Below are positions 1 to 8,706 of a DNA stretch of 29,246 nt, piece by piece (position 1 is the stretch's first letter; each line of letters opens with the position of its first letter). The stretch covers positions 1-29,246 of the forward strand of contig SIBR01000045.1 in assembly GCA_009695065.1 (NCBI GenBank), given 5' to 3'. The notes beneath the pieces were generated by a model. That model saw nothing but the letters and a program-made list of their open reading frames with translations. It ran no database searches and had not been told where the DNA came from. The translations under genes were made by a program, and so were the position numbers. The stretch comes from Opitutus sp. GTDB taxonomy: Bacteria > Verrucomicrobiota > Verrucomicrobiae > Opitutales > Opitutaceae.

Positions 1-140
1 GTCCGGTCGCGCGAAGCGACGATCAGCGTGGCGCCGCTGGCGGCGATGCCGGTGACGAGCGCGCGACCGAGGAGACCGGTGCCGCCGCACTGGACGATCA
101 CCTTGCCGGCGAGGGAGAACGACGGGGCCTCAGCTTGCAT
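1..140 (-). CDS. Short-chain dehydrogenase/reductase, N-terminal fragment (runs off the window)
   Basis: Reading the minus strand from the ATG at 140 gives 46 residues with no stop before the window edge. Residues 10-25 (LAGKVIVQCGGTGLLG) form the first strand and the glycine-rich NAD(P)-binding turn, and an alanine-rich helix and a second strand ending in SRDR follow, as at the N-terminus of SDR-family Rossmann enzymes. The start codon lies inside the end of the upstream aldolase gene (11-bp overlap), so the two are probably translationally coupled and part of one catabolic operon. An NAD(P)-dependent sugar or polyol oxidoreductase is likely. Only the cofactor-binding start is visible, so the YxxxK catalytic motif and the substrate cannot be judged. 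Confidence 0.8.
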   Translation of the reverse strand, partial: MQAEAPSFSLAGKVIVQCGGTGLLGRALVTGIAASGATLIVASRDR

Positions 141-954
141 ACGGGGAGATTGCCGCCGGTTTCTGTGGGGCGGGCAGGGCGCCAATTTCGCTCCGAAACA
201 GCTCAAGGCGCTGTTTTGCATAGGTCGCCAAGCCGATGACGTCGGCGCCGAGGTTGAAAACCTGATGTCCCTCGCTGACCAAGTCGGCAAAGGGCGCGAA
301 CAAGCCGGCGGTCATGGCAAACTTGCCGTGCTGCCGGGCCGCGGCGGCCACGCGTTTCCGCGCCGCGACGACTTCCGGGGCGTTGAGCTGGCCGACCTTG
401 CCGATGCGGTGGCTGAAATCGCCGGGGCCGAAAAGCAGGCCGTTGAAGCCGGGAACGGCCGCGATTTTCTCCACGTTCTCGAGCGCCTCGGGCGACTCGA
501 TCTGGAGGATGACGACGCGCTCCGCGTTGCTATGGCGGAGATATTCCTCGAAGGGAATCTGGCAGAAATGCCCGTCGACGTTGCCGCCATCGAGGGCGCG
601 CTTACCGACAGGGTGAAATCGCACCCACTCGACGATCTGGCGGGCCTCTTTTTCGTCGGCGACATGGGGCACGATGATGCCGGTGGCTCCGGCCTCCAGC
701 GGGCGGACGTAGTCGCTGTAGCTGCCGCGGCCCACGCGGACGAGCGTGTCGATATTATGGATGCGGGCGGCGCGAATCTGGTTTTCGAGGCCGAGCCAGT
801 CGTTGGGCACGTGTTCGTTGCAGAGCCAGACGGCGTCGATGCCGGAAAAGCCGGCGATCTCGATCACACGGGGATCCGAAAGATTCAGCTTCAAGACGGT
901 TGGGAGCTGGCCTTGACGGAGCAGCGCCAACACGCGACTGGGGCGGGTGTTCAT
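130..954 (-). CDS. HpcH/HpaI family aldolase
   Basis: This 274-residue protein has the features of class II pyruvate aldolases that cleave 2-keto-3-deoxy acids. They include the GATGIIVPHV strand-turn (about residues 89-98), QIES with the probable metal-ligand Glu153, and LLFGPGDFS with the probable metal-ligand Asp179; an arginine in LVRVG (about 73) fits the substrate-binding Arg of HpaI. The length is normal for the family. By family knowledge it would split a 2-keto-3-deoxy sugar acid into pyruvate plus an aldehyde in the cytoplasm; the exact substrate is not readable. It starts 5 bp after the stop of an oxidoreductase gene and overlaps the following SDR gene by 11 bp, consistent with a sugar-acid operon. 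There is no clear Shine-Dalgarno sequence. Confidence 0.92.
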   Translation of the reverse strand: MNTRPSRVLALLRQGQLPTVLKLNLSDPRVIEIAGFSGIDAVWLCNEHVPNDWLGLENQIRAARIHNIDTLVRVGRGSYSDYVRPLEAGATGIIVPHVADEKEARQIVEWVRFHPVGKRALDGGNVDGHFCQIPFEEYLRHSNAERVVILQIESPEALENVEKIAAVPGFNGLLFGPGDFSHRIGKVGQLNAPEVVAARKRVAAAARQHGKFAMTAGLFAPFADLVSEGHQVFNLGADVIGLATYAKQRLELFRSEIGALPAPQKPAAISPYAS

Positions 955-959
955 ATTAA

Positions 960-1934
960 TTAGAGTGCGGAAATGATCTCGGCGATTTCGACGCGGCGCG
1001 AGCCTTCAGTGCGGCTGCGCAGGCCGGCGACGAGGATGCTCATGAGCTCGACGGTCTCGGCAAAAGGGAAAGGCGGCTGTCCGTTGCGCACGAAATCGAT
1101 GAAGCTCACGATCTGCCCGCGAAACGCGGTGTAGGTGTCCGCGAGTTTGACGGTGACGATTCCCCCCGTGCCGCAGAGCTGCAGCGTGCCAAAAGTGGCG
1201 CCACCGTCGTAAATCACGGGCACCGTAATCTGCACGCCGGTGCGATGAGTGAGGTGGGCGACTTCGACGCCGGGGGCGGACTCCAGGCGCACCGATAGAA
1301 AACCCGGCCCAAGAATCCGCAGGAGCGGTTCGAGCACGTGGATGCCGTAGCCTTCCCACGTCTTGCAGGTCAGCGCGGAAATCCAGCGAAGTTCGCCGAC
1401 GGCGGGATGGACGGTGCCCGGGAGAAACGGGGCGAGCTCGGGTGCGTAGCGCAGGCCGCTGGAGGAGAGGAGCCGGGCGCCGGCCTTTTCCCAAGCGATG
1501 AATGTGCGCAGATCCTCGAGCGTGAGCGCCAACGGTTTGTCGACGAAGACCGGCAGGCCCGCCTCGATGAACGGACGGGCGCGCCGCACATGGTCGAAGC
1601 CATCGTCGGTGGCGATCAGGACCGCGTCGACGTGGCCGATCACGTCTTCGGGGCGGGCGACGAGGTGCGGAATGAGCGCGGCGGCAGCGACCGCGGGCGC
1701 TTCGGCGGGGTCGTCGGTCCAAAGATGGGTGACGCGGGCGCCCGGCACGCCCACCGAGCCGGCGGGCTGGGCGTCGAGATAACGCGGAATCACCGGATAC
1801 GGGCATGCCGCCATGGTCGATTGATCGTAGCCGTTGACGATGGCGGACCAGGAATATGGATGACCGTTGCCGGGGATCATGCCCAGCATGGCGAGACGAA
1901 GCTCGCGAGTGGAATTACGGGCGGAATCAGGCAT
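960..1934 (-). CDS. Gfo/Idh/MocA family oxidoreductase (non-canonical nucleotide-binding turn)
   Basis: This 324-residue NAD(P)-dependent oxidoreductase begins at the ATG at 1934, which overlaps the previous stop by 8 bp (ATGCCTGA). A longer frame upstream merely re-reads the neighbour. After the first strand the usual GxGxxG turn is replaced by a longer segment, GMIPGNGHPYSW. The EKP signature appears as DKP (about residues 132-134), and GIHVLEP (His at about 199) sits where these enzymes place the catalytic histidine. Such proteins oxidise or reduce sugars, inositols and their derivatives in the cytoplasm; the substrate is unknown. It is the second gene of a four-gene operon with a second Gfo/Idh/MocA member, an aldolase and an SDR, which suggests a multistep sugar oxidation route. 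Confidence 0.88.
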   Translation of the reverse strand: MPDSARNSTRELRLAMLGMIPGNGHPYSWSAIVNGYDQSTMAACPYPVIPRYLDAQPAGSVGVPGARVTHLWTDDPAEAPAVAAAALIPHLVARPEDVIGHVDAVLIATDDGFDHVRRARPFIEAGLPVFVDKPLALTLEDLRTFIAWEKAGARLLSSSGLRYAPELAPFLPGTVHPAVGELRWISALTCKTWEGYGIHVLEPLLRILGPGFLSVRLESAPGVEVAHLTHRTGVQITVPVIYDGGATFGTLQLCGTGGIVTVKLADTYTAFRGQIVSFIDFVRNGQPPFPFAETVELMSILVAGLRSRTEGSRRVEIAEIISAL

Positions 1935-2946
1935 CGCCGGATAGCTCGGCACAGGAGACGCGTGCTCCGCGCTTGGCGGAGGCGAGGGCGGCGAGATTGA
2001 AACGCAGCGTCTGAGCCGCCGCTTCCAATGAACACAGGCGCGAGGGCCGGCCTTCGATTTGGTCGAGAAACGCATTCGCCTGCGCGATGAAATGCGCGTC
2101 GCGTTCGACGGGAGGTGCCTCGTGCCACGTCCAGTCGCTCGCGCCGGCCGGGAAGGTGCCCCAGCGCTGCCGGTGAAACTCGATCTTCACGCTGCCACCG
2201 GCCGCGTTGAACTGCAGCGCGATTTCATTGGGCGCCTGAAACTGGTTGAGGGTGTAGTTGACGAGCACGCGGCCGCCGCCGTGGCGCGCGCTGACGTGGA
2301 CGGTGTCCTCGACGTTGACGTCCGGCAGGCCGAGGTGCGCGCAGTCGCAGAGCACGCTTGCCGTGGGTCCGAGCACGCCTTCCATCCAGTTGGCGATGTG
2401 GGTGAGCGCATCCTGGATGGCGCCGCCGCCCGTCGCATGGTCGCGATAGTAGGTTTGGGCGTAGGCGGGGCGGAAGACATGAAACGGCTGGCCGCAATTC
2501 GCGGAGGCCTGAAGCACCGGCCCGAAATCGCCGCGGGCGAGAAATTCCCTGGCGGCGATGAGAAACGGATAGACGTGCAACACATAGGCCACGGCGATCT
2601 GCCGGCCGGAGGTGGCGCGGGCGGCAAACAGTTCGTCGAGCCCGGCGAGCGAATGGGAGAGCGGCTTTTCGATGAGAACGTGTTTACCGGCCGCGAGTGC
2701 TTCCAGCGCAAACGGAATATGCAGGGGTGCGGGGGTGCAGATGACCACGGTATCGAACTCGGCGTCCGCCAGAGCGGACGCTGCACCGGTCCTGGTCGGC
2801 ACGCGGTAGGTGCTGGCGATGCGCTCCAGCAGGGTCGGATTGGTGTCGCAGGCGGTGACCCGGGCCCGGCCCGTCTGCAAAAAGCAGCGGAGGTGGCGTT
2901 CGCCGATGCTGCCGCAGCCGATGATGAGAGCGGAGTGGGGCAACAT
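1927..2946 (-). CDS. Gfo/Idh/MocA family oxidoreductase
   Basis: This is a canonical member of about 339 residues. IIGCGSIGERH (residues 8-18) is the GxGxxG dinucleotide-binding turn, IEKPLS (about 92-97) carries the catalytic-lysine EKP motif, and DALTH (Asp179, His183) is the usual DxxxH catalytic pair. The ATG at 2946 places the Rossmann fold at the N-terminus. An in-frame TTG at 2985 would add 13 residues, and neither start has a well-placed Shine-Dalgarno sequence. It is the first gene of the minus-strand operon and is divergent from the ceramidase-fold gene at 3096, so the roughly 150-bp gap must hold promoters for both. The substrate is unknown; a sugar or cyclitol is likely from the family and the neighbouring aldolase. 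Confidence 0.9.
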   Translation of the reverse strand: MLPHSALIIGCGSIGERHLRCFLQTGRARVTACDTNPTLLERIASTYRVPTRTGAASALADAEFDTVVICTPAPLHIPFALEALAAGKHVLIEKPLSHSLAGLDELFAARATSGRQIAVAYVLHVYPFLIAAREFLARGDFGPVLQASANCGQPFHVFRPAYAQTYYRDHATGGGAIQDALTHIANWMEGVLGPTASVLCDCAHLGLPDVNVEDTVHVSARHGGGRVLVNYTLNQFQAPNEIALQFNAAGGSVKIEFHRQRWGTFPAGASDWTWHEAPPVERDAHFIAQANAFLDQIEGRPSRLCSLEAAAQTLRFNLAALASAKRGARVSCAELSGDA

Positions 2947-3067
2947 GAAGTGCGCCGTTTTGTGGCGGTCTTTGCCCCCGGTCAACTCCCTGCGAGCGGC
3001 CCGGGCATGACGGAGGTGGACGTCCCTTCAGAAAAAAGCTGTGAACGGGAACGGGATTTTATTAAAG

Positions 3068-3082
3068 TGGAAACGTTCTCCA
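3068..3082. promoter_or_regulatory. Possible LacI-type operator half-palindrome in the divergent intergenic region
   Basis: TGGAAACGTTCTCCA has TGGA/TCCA arms around a central AACGTT, offset by one base. LacI/GalR-family operators typically have such a short palindrome with a central CG. It ends 13 bp before the ATG at 3096, in the only gap between two divergent units, which suits a regulator site. The arms are imperfect and no regulator gene is nearby, so this is a weak call. Confidence 0.25.
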
Positions 3083-3095
3083 ACCCCGGTCCCCC

Positions 3096-4463
3096 ATGAA
3101 TATTTCCCGTTCGCTGCTGCTCTCCATGCTCGTCGTGCTTTGCCCGTCCGTGCTTTCGCTCTCCGCCGCGGACGCGCCGACCTGGGTGGTGGGGGCCGCC
3201 CGGGTCGATATCACGCCCGACTACCCGGTGCGGCTCAGCGGCTACGGGGGCCGGCGCACCGAAAGCGAGGGCGTGAAGCAGCACATTTTTGCCAAGGCGA
3301 TCGCGTTCGGCAGCGATGGTGACGGGCCGGCCGTGCTGGTGACGATCGATAATCTGGGGGTACCCGCCAGTATGCGTGTCGAACTGATCCGGCGTCTCGC
3401 GGCCCGGACGATGGTCGTGGGCGAGCGCGTGGCCCTCGGCTCGAGCCACACCCACAGCGCTCCGATGCTGGCGGGCGTGGGCGTCGATCAATTCGGCTCG
3501 ACGCTCTTCGGCACGAGCATTCCCGCCGATCACTGGGCAAACATCCAGCGCTATACCCGCGAGCTGAACGACAAGCTCGAGCAGGTCGCCCTCGCGGCGC
3601 TGGCGGACCGCCAGCCGGCCGCCCTCGCGTGGGGCGCGGGTCATGTCAGTTTCGCCCACAATCGCCGCGTCTACGCGTTCCGGCCGGAAGACCACTCGCT
3701 GCCCGTGCTCCGCGTGACGGGAGCCGACGGCAAGGTGCGCGCCGTGCTGACGAGTTATGCGTGTCACTGCACGACGGTGGGCTTCAATTTCATCCACGGC
3801 GACTGGGCCGGGTGCGCGCAGGAGTACTTGGAGAAGGAATTTCCCGGTGCCATTGCCCTCACCGCGATCGGGTGCGGGGCGGATCAGAACCCAAATCCGC
3901 GCGGCACGTACGAGCATGTTGAAACCTACGGCACCGCCCTCGGAACCGAGGCAAAACGACTGCTGGCGACGAAGCTCAAGCCGCTGTCCGGTCCGCTGGA
4001 ATGTCGCACGCGCGAGATTGCGCTGCCCTTCGACCGGCTGCCGACGCGCGCCGAGTGGGAGGGGAAGGCGAAGGACAAGGCCGCGGCCGTCGCCTATCAT
4101 GCGGCCACGCAGCTGGCGAAGCTCGACCGGGGAGAAACGCTCCCGACCGCTCTGCCTTATCTGGTGCAGGTGTGGAATTTCGGTCCCGATCTCGCGATGG
4201 TTTTCCTGCCCGGCGAGGTCGTCGTGGACTACTCTTTGCGACTGAAGCGCGAGTTGGATTCGGAGCGGCTTTGGGTCAACGGCTACTCCAACGATGTGCC
4301 GTGCTACATCCCCTCGGAGCGCGTCCTCGAGGAGGGCGGTTACGAAGGGGGCGGCGCCATGTTGTATTACAACCGTCCCAACCGCTTCGCGCCCGGCGTT
4401 GAGAACCGGATCGTTGAGGCGGTGCACGCCTTGATGCCCACCGCATTCCGGCGGCCGCATTGA
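3096..4463 (+). CDS. Secreted neutral/alkaline ceramidase-fold protein 1 (serine nucleophile position changed)
   Basis: The 455-residue protein has a signal peptide (hydrophobic 6-22, likely cut after SLSAADA). The neutral-ceramidase fold is marked by ARVDITP (about 36-41), the histidine pair in SSHTHSAP (116-123), a histidine in YACHCTT (221-227), GDWAG (235-239), a glutamate in PGEVVVDYS and the C-terminal YIP...GGYEGG. These histidines, the glutamate and the tyrosine match the zinc-site elements of the family. In true neutral ceramidases the nucleophile is the Ser of GDVSPN; here the aligned stretch reads ADQNPN, with Asn265 in its place. It may therefore be a zinc hydrolase or binding protein with another substrate rather than a ceramidase. 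It is exported and heads the plus-strand run of secreted proteins; two paralogues follow in this window. Confidence 0.88.
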   Translation: MNISRSLLLSMLVVLCPSVLSLSAADAPTWVVGAARVDITPDYPVRLSGYGGRRTESEGVKQHIFAKAIAFGSDGDGPAVLVTIDNLGVPASMRVELIRRLAARTMVVGERVALGSSHTHSAPMLAGVGVDQFGSTLFGTSIPADHWANIQRYTRELNDKLEQVALAALADRQPAALAWGAGHVSFAHNRRVYAFRPEDHSLPVLRVTGADGKVRAVLTSYACHCTTVGFNFIHGDWAGCAQEYLEKEFPGAIALTAIGCGADQNPNPRGTYEHVETYGTALGTEAKRLLATKLKPLSGPLECRTREIALPFDRLPTRAEWEGKAKDKAAAVAYHAATQLAKLDRGETLPTALPYLVQVWNFGPDLAMVFLPGEVVVDYSLRLKRELDSERLWVNGYSNDVPCYIPSERVLEEGGYEGGGAMLYYNRPNRFAPGVENRIVEAVHALMPTAFRRPH

Positions 4464-4505
4464 GTCGCTTGGGCTGGAGATGGGATCGCCGCGCCCTTCC
4501 TGGCA

Positions 4506-4541
4506 AAAGCCGACCGGCTTTACTTTTTACTGTAAGTCGGC
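4506..4541 (+). terminator. Candidate transcription terminator / hairpin after ceramidase-fold gene 1
   Basis: Two mutually exclusive hairpins can form. AAAGCC (4506-4511) pairs with GGCTTT (4516-4521) across a GACC loop and is followed closely by a T5 run at 4524-4528. Alternatively GCCGAC (4510-4515) plus TTAC pairs with GTAA plus GTCGGC (4536-4541). The first looks like a short intrinsic terminator separating ceramidase-fold gene 1 from the next gene; the second could be an alternative fold. The stems are short. Confidence 0.4.
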
Positions 4542-4621
4542 GCTGACCGTGGCGCAAAGTAAGCGTCTCTCCGATCACCCCTGTTCACCGGCTTGATGCC
4601 TTTCAATCACCCCCTGTCTCG

Positions 4622-7600
4622 ATGAACGTTCGTCTTCTCGCGTGTTGTTTCCTTGCCGGTGTGCTGTCCAGTCGGGCGGCCACGCCCCCGGCCCTTTCGC
4701 CCAACCCGGGCGAGCACATCGCGCTCGTCGGCAATACGCTGGCCGACCGCATGCAGCATCACGGCTGGCTGGAGACGATGATCCACGCGCGCTATCCGTC
4801 GCACCGGTTGGTGATGCGCAATCTTGGCTTCGCCGGCGACGAAGTGGCGATGCGGGCGCGCTCGCAGAATTTCGGTACGCCCGAGGAATGGCTGGCGAAG
4901 GTGCAGGCCAGTACCGTCCTCGCCTTCTTCGGCTTCAACGAGTCGTTCCGCGGCGCCGAGGGCCTGCCGGCCTTTACGGAACAACTTGATAAATACCTGC
5001 GCGAGACCCGGGAGAAAAATTTCAGCGGCACGGGCGCGCCGCGCATCGTACTCTTTTCGCCGATCGCCAACGAGAAACACCCCGATCCGAATTTCGCGGT
5101 GCCACCGGAAAACAACGCGAATCTCGCGCTCTACACGGCCGCGATGGCGGACGTCGCCCGCGACCGCGAAGGCGTGGTGTTCATCGACTTGTTCTCGATG
5201 TCGCAGGAGCTCTTTGCCGCGGCGGCGAAAAAAGGGGAGGAGCCGCTGACGTTCAACGGTATTCATCTCACCGAGGCGGGCGAGGCGAAGCTGGCCGCGA
5301 AGATCTTCTCGGCGCTCTTCGGCGGGGCGCCGCCGCCGCCGGTCGACCCGAAACTGCGGGCCGCGGTCAACGCCAAGAACGAAATGTGGCACGACCGGTA
5401 CCGCACGCTCGACGGCTACAATGTTTACGGTGGCCGCTCGCAAGGCGCCTATTTTGCCGGAGAGGGCCGGCCGAAGGTTTCCAATTTTCAAGTGATCGCC
5501 GAGGAGCTGAGCCAGCGCGACGTCATGACGGCCAATCGCGAACTTCAGGTTTGGGGCGTGGCGCAGGGCCGGGACCTCTCCGGCGAGGCAGCACCGCTGC
5601 CCTCGGTGACGCCGGTGCCGACCAGCAAGCCGGGGACGAATCCCGACGGTTCGCACCCTTTTGTGAAGCCCGAGGAGGCGATTGCGAAAATGAAGCTGCA
5701 CGAAGGGCTCAAGGTGAACCTGTTCGCGAGCGAGGAGCAGTTCCCCGAGCTCTCCAAGCCGGTGCAGATGGCGTGGGACACGCGCGGCCGGCTCTGGGTC
5801 GCGGCGTGGCCAAATTATCCCTTCCGCACACCGGAATCCAAGCAGGGGGACCGCCTCCTGATCTTGGAGGACACCGACGGCGACGGAAAGGCCGACCGTT
5901 GCACGACGTTTCTCGACGACTTGAACTGTCCGACCGGCTTCCAGTTTTACAAGGATGGCGTCCTGATCTTTCAGGCGCCGGATCTCTGGTTCGTGCGCGA
6001 CACCGACGGCGACGGCCGGGCCGACTGGAAGGAGCGGGTGCTGATGGGACTCGATTCCGCGGATACGCACCACCAGGCCAACTCGCTCGCCTACGAGCCG
6101 GGTGGAGCGATCTACCTGAGCGACGGCGTCTTTCATCGCACGCAGGTGGAAACCGCGAGCGGTCCGGTCCGGAACCTCGACGCGGCGATCTATCGATTCG
6201 AACCGTCCACGGGCAAATTCGAAACCTACGTGTCTTACGGATTCGCCAATCCGCATGGCCGCGCGTTCGATCGCTGGGGTAACGATCTCATCACGGATGC
6301 GACGGGCAATCGCACCTATTTCGGCGCGGCCTTCAGCGGTCACATCGACTACCCGGCGAAGCATCCGAATTTGAAGGAATTCTGGCCCCGGCCGTCCCGT
6401 CCGTCCGCGGCGAGCACGATCCTCACGAGCCGTCACTTTCCCGGGGACTTTCAGGGAAATTTCCTGAACGGTAACGTCATTCAGTTTCAGGGCATCTACC
6501 GGGTGAAAGTGGAGGACGAGGGTTCCGGCCTCCTCGGCAAGCAGCTGCCGGATTTTCTGTCGTCCTCCGATCCCAACTTCCGGCCCACCGGAATCAATGT
6601 GGGGCCGGACGGAGCGGTTTACCTGCTCGACTGGCAGAGCCCGATCATCGCCCACACCAACCTGAACCATCTGCGCGATCCGAATCGCGGGCACAGCTAC
6701 GGCCGGGTTTATCGCGTGACGTATGAGGGTCGCCCGCTGCTGACGCCGCCGAAGATCCATGGCCAGCCGATCAACGCGCTGCTCGAACTGCTGAAGGAGC
6801 CGGAGAACCACGTCCGCGAGTTGGCGAAAATCGAACTCGGCCGGCACAAGGCGTACGAAGTGGTGGCGGCGGTGAAGGACTGGGTCGGCCGCCTCGATCC
6901 GCGCGATCCCGAGTATCAGCATCATCTGACCGAGGCGCTCTGGGTCCACCAGTGGCAGAACGTCGTCGATCCGGCGCTGCTCGGGCGGATGCTTCGTTCG
7001 CCCGACGCCAACGCGCGGGCGGCGGCGACACGCGTCCTGTGCTATTGGCGGGATCGCGTGCCCGATGCGCTGGGCCTGCTCAAGATTCAGGCGGACGACG
7101 AGAATCCGCGCGTCCGGCTGCATGCGGTGCGCGCGGCGAGTTTCTTCCGGTCGGAGGAGGCGGTCGAAGTGGCGCTCACAGCGATCCGGCATCCGCTCGA
7201 CTACTATCTCGATTACACGCTGGACGAGACGATCAAGCAGTTGAAACCGCACTGGCGCGACCGGCTGGACGACGGCAGCCCGTTGCTGGCGGCCGATCCG
7301 AACCGGATTCGTTATCTGCTGCGCACGGTCACCACGGTGGATTTGTTGAAGCTGCCTCGCCGGCGGGAAGTGCTGGAGCGGATGCTGACGCTCGTGGCGG
7401 TGCCGGATGCGGCCCGGGCCGACGCGCTGGCGGATCTCATGCGAATCCGGCGGACCACCGGCGCGGAGATCATCCTGGGCGCGCTGGAAGCCGGCGGCGA
7501 AATCGACCGGCCGGGGCTGGGCCGGTTGCTGTTGGCGCAACCGCGCGCCGAGTTGCAGTCCGTCCGGGTGCGATTGGAAAATCTGGCAGTCAAGGGGACC

Positions 7601-8608
7601 GGGCCCGCCCGCAACTACGGCTGGGCGGCCGGCGTGGTGGCGGACGGCTCGTTTGACGCGGTTTGGGCTCAAGCGGAGGGCCAGCCGGAGAAACTCGCGG
7701 ATTTGCTCGGCGGTGTACCCCTGGTGCCCGAGATCGGGCTCCGCGCCTCGGTTTACCCGCGGCTGGTGCCGCTGCTCGAACGCGGACTGGATCCGGCGGC
7801 GTCCAAGGGCGTGGCCTCTGCGCTGCTCAAGGCTGCGATTCGCGCGGCGGTGAGCACCCGTCGGGAAACGCCGGGCCAGTTCCGTCTTTTCAGCGGGTTG
7901 ATTTTGCGGGGCGAGGAAATCGCCACGGCCGCGGATGCCTTGCGCAGCCTGCCGCGCGCGGGCTGGTCGTCGGACCAGGCGGACAAGCTGGCGGCGGCGC
8001 TAATCGCGTGGGGCAAGAAGACGCCGGAGAGCGGCCGGCGGGATCACGGCTACGTTGGGGCGGTGCAGGTGGCGGACGAACTGGTGGGACGGTTGCCGGC
8101 GGTGGAAGCCGCCCCGCTGCGGAAGGAATTGCAGACGCTGCGCACGACCGTGCTGCTGGTGCGCGCGGTGCCCGAGGAGATGCGTTTCGATCCGCCGCAG
8201 CTGGTGATCGAGGCCGGCAAGTGGTTTTCGATCGTTTTCGAGAACGCCGATGCGATGCCCCACAATCTGGTGGTCGTGAAGCCCGGCGCGCGCGAACGCG
8301 TCGGCCAGGCGGCGCTCCTGTTGGCCGCCGACTATCGCGATGCGCAGGGCCGGGCTTACGTGCCCGATTCACCCGATGTGCTGGGAGCCACGAAACTGGT
8401 GGAGTCCGGGCAGAAGGAATCGCTCTCGTTCATCGTGCCGTTTGCGGAAGGCGTCTATGAATACGCCTGCACTTTCCCGGGGCATTGGGTGACCATGTGG
8501 GGCCACTTGATCGTGACCAGCGATCCGAATGCAGTCGCGTCCGCTGCGGCACCGGCACCACCCGCGGCTGCGGCCACGGGAGCCGCGCACGCGCATCCGG
8601 CGAAGTGA
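4622..8608 (+). CDS. Giant secreted PVC-type protein: degenerate SGNH domain + beta-propeller + HEAT-like repeats + azurin-type copper domain
   Basis: This 1328-residue protein starts with a signal peptide (about 1-19). An SGNH/GDSL-like domain (about 30-230) follows, with altered catalytic blocks: GNTL at 37-40 instead of GDSL, GFNE at 104-107, and NGIH at 212-215 instead of DxxH. Residues about 345-705 resemble the beta-propeller called 'membrane-bound dehydrogenase domain' in PVC bacteria. They include two acidic DTDGDG loops (417-425 and 460-468) of the calcium-binding type. Helical HEAT-like repeats fill about 715-1130. The C-terminus (about 1180-1305) is a cupredoxin: His1214 (PHN) and CTFPGH-xxx-M, with Cys1283, His1288 and Met1292 spaced exactly as in azurin. 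Relatives usually end in a CxxCH haem domain; here type 1 copper takes that role. A periplasmic or surface electron-transfer or carbohydrate-related function is inferred. The long frame on the opposite strand is a GC artefact. Confidence 0.88.
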   Translation: MNVRLLACCFLAGVLSSRAATPPALSPNPGEHIALVGNTLADRMQHHGWLETMIHARYPSHRLVMRNLGFAGDEVAMRARSQNFGTPEEWLAKVQASTVLAFFGFNESFRGAEGLPAFTEQLDKYLRETREKNFSGTGAPRIVLFSPIANEKHPDPNFAVPPENNANLALYTAAMADVARDREGVVFIDLFSMSQELFAAAAKKGEEPLTFNGIHLTEAGEAKLAAKIFSALFGGAPPPPVDPKLRAAVNAKNEMWHDRYRTLDGYNVYGGRSQGAYFAGEGRPKVSNFQVIAEELSQRDVMTANRELQVWGVAQGRDLSGEAAPLPSVTPVPTSKPGTNPDGSHPFVKPEEAIAKMKLHEGLKVNLFASEEQFPELSKPVQMAWDTRGRLWVAAWPNYPFRTPESKQGDRLLILEDTDGDGKADRCTTFLDDLNCPTGFQFYKDGVLIFQAPDLWFVRDTDGDGRADWKERVLMGLDSADTHHQANSLAYEPGGAIYLSDGVFHRTQVETASGPVRNLDAAIYRFEPSTGKFETYVSYGFANPHGRAFDRWGNDLITDATGNRTYFGAAFSGHIDYPAKHPNLKEFWPRPSRPSAASTILTSRHFPGDFQGNFLNGNVIQFQGIYRVKVEDEGSGLLGKQLPDFLSSSDPNFRPTGINVGPDGAVYLLDWQSPIIAHTNLNHLRDPNRGHSYGRVYRVTYEGRPLLTPPKIHGQPINALLELLKEPENHVRELAKIELGRHKAYEVVAAVKDWVGRLDPRDPEYQHHLTEALWVHQWQNVVDPALLGRMLRSPDANARAAATRVLCYWRDRVPDALGLLKIQADDENPRVRLHAVRAASFFRSEEAVEVALTAIRHPLDYYLDYTLDETIKQLKPHWRDRLDDGSPLLAADPNRIRYLLRTVTTVDLLKLPRRREVLERMLTLVAVPDAARADALADLMRIRRTTGAEIILGALEAGGEIDRPGLGRLLLAQPRAELQSVRVRLENLAVKGTGPARNYGWAAGVVADGSFDAVWAQAEGQPEKLADLLGGVPLVPEIGLRASVYPRLVPLLERGLDPAASKGVASALLKAAIRAAVSTRRETPGQFRLFSGLILRGEEIATAADALRSLPRAGWSSDQADKLAAALIAWGKKTPESGRRDHGYVGAVQVADELVGRLPAVEAAPLRKELQTLRTTVLLVRAVPEEMRFDPPQLVIEAGKWFSIVFENADAMPHNLVVVKPGARERVGQAALLLAADYRDAQGRAYVPDSPDVLGATKLVESGQKESLSFIVPFAEGVYEYACTFPGHWVTMWGHLIVTSDPNAVASAAAPAPPAAAATGAAHAHPAK

Positions 8609-8706
8609 GGCGGTGGGTTCATCGCCGTCCCGGCGCCGCTTGAGGCATGACAAATGCGTTGAGCTGCGGGCGCTTCGCTGTGAGCAATAGCCGAAACCCC
8701 ACGCCC

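Noticed and set aside
2982..4460. A 492-codon open frame on the minus strand opposite ceramidase-fold gene 1
   Set aside because: It is Arg/His-rich without motifs, and the plus strand carries a signal peptide and family signatures.
4607..7672. A 1021-codon open frame on the minus strand opposite the giant PVC protein
   Set aside because: Its residues are dominated by R, H, A and G with no domain, and the plus-strand frame has a signal peptide and recognisable domains. High GC at third positions keeps the antisense frame open.
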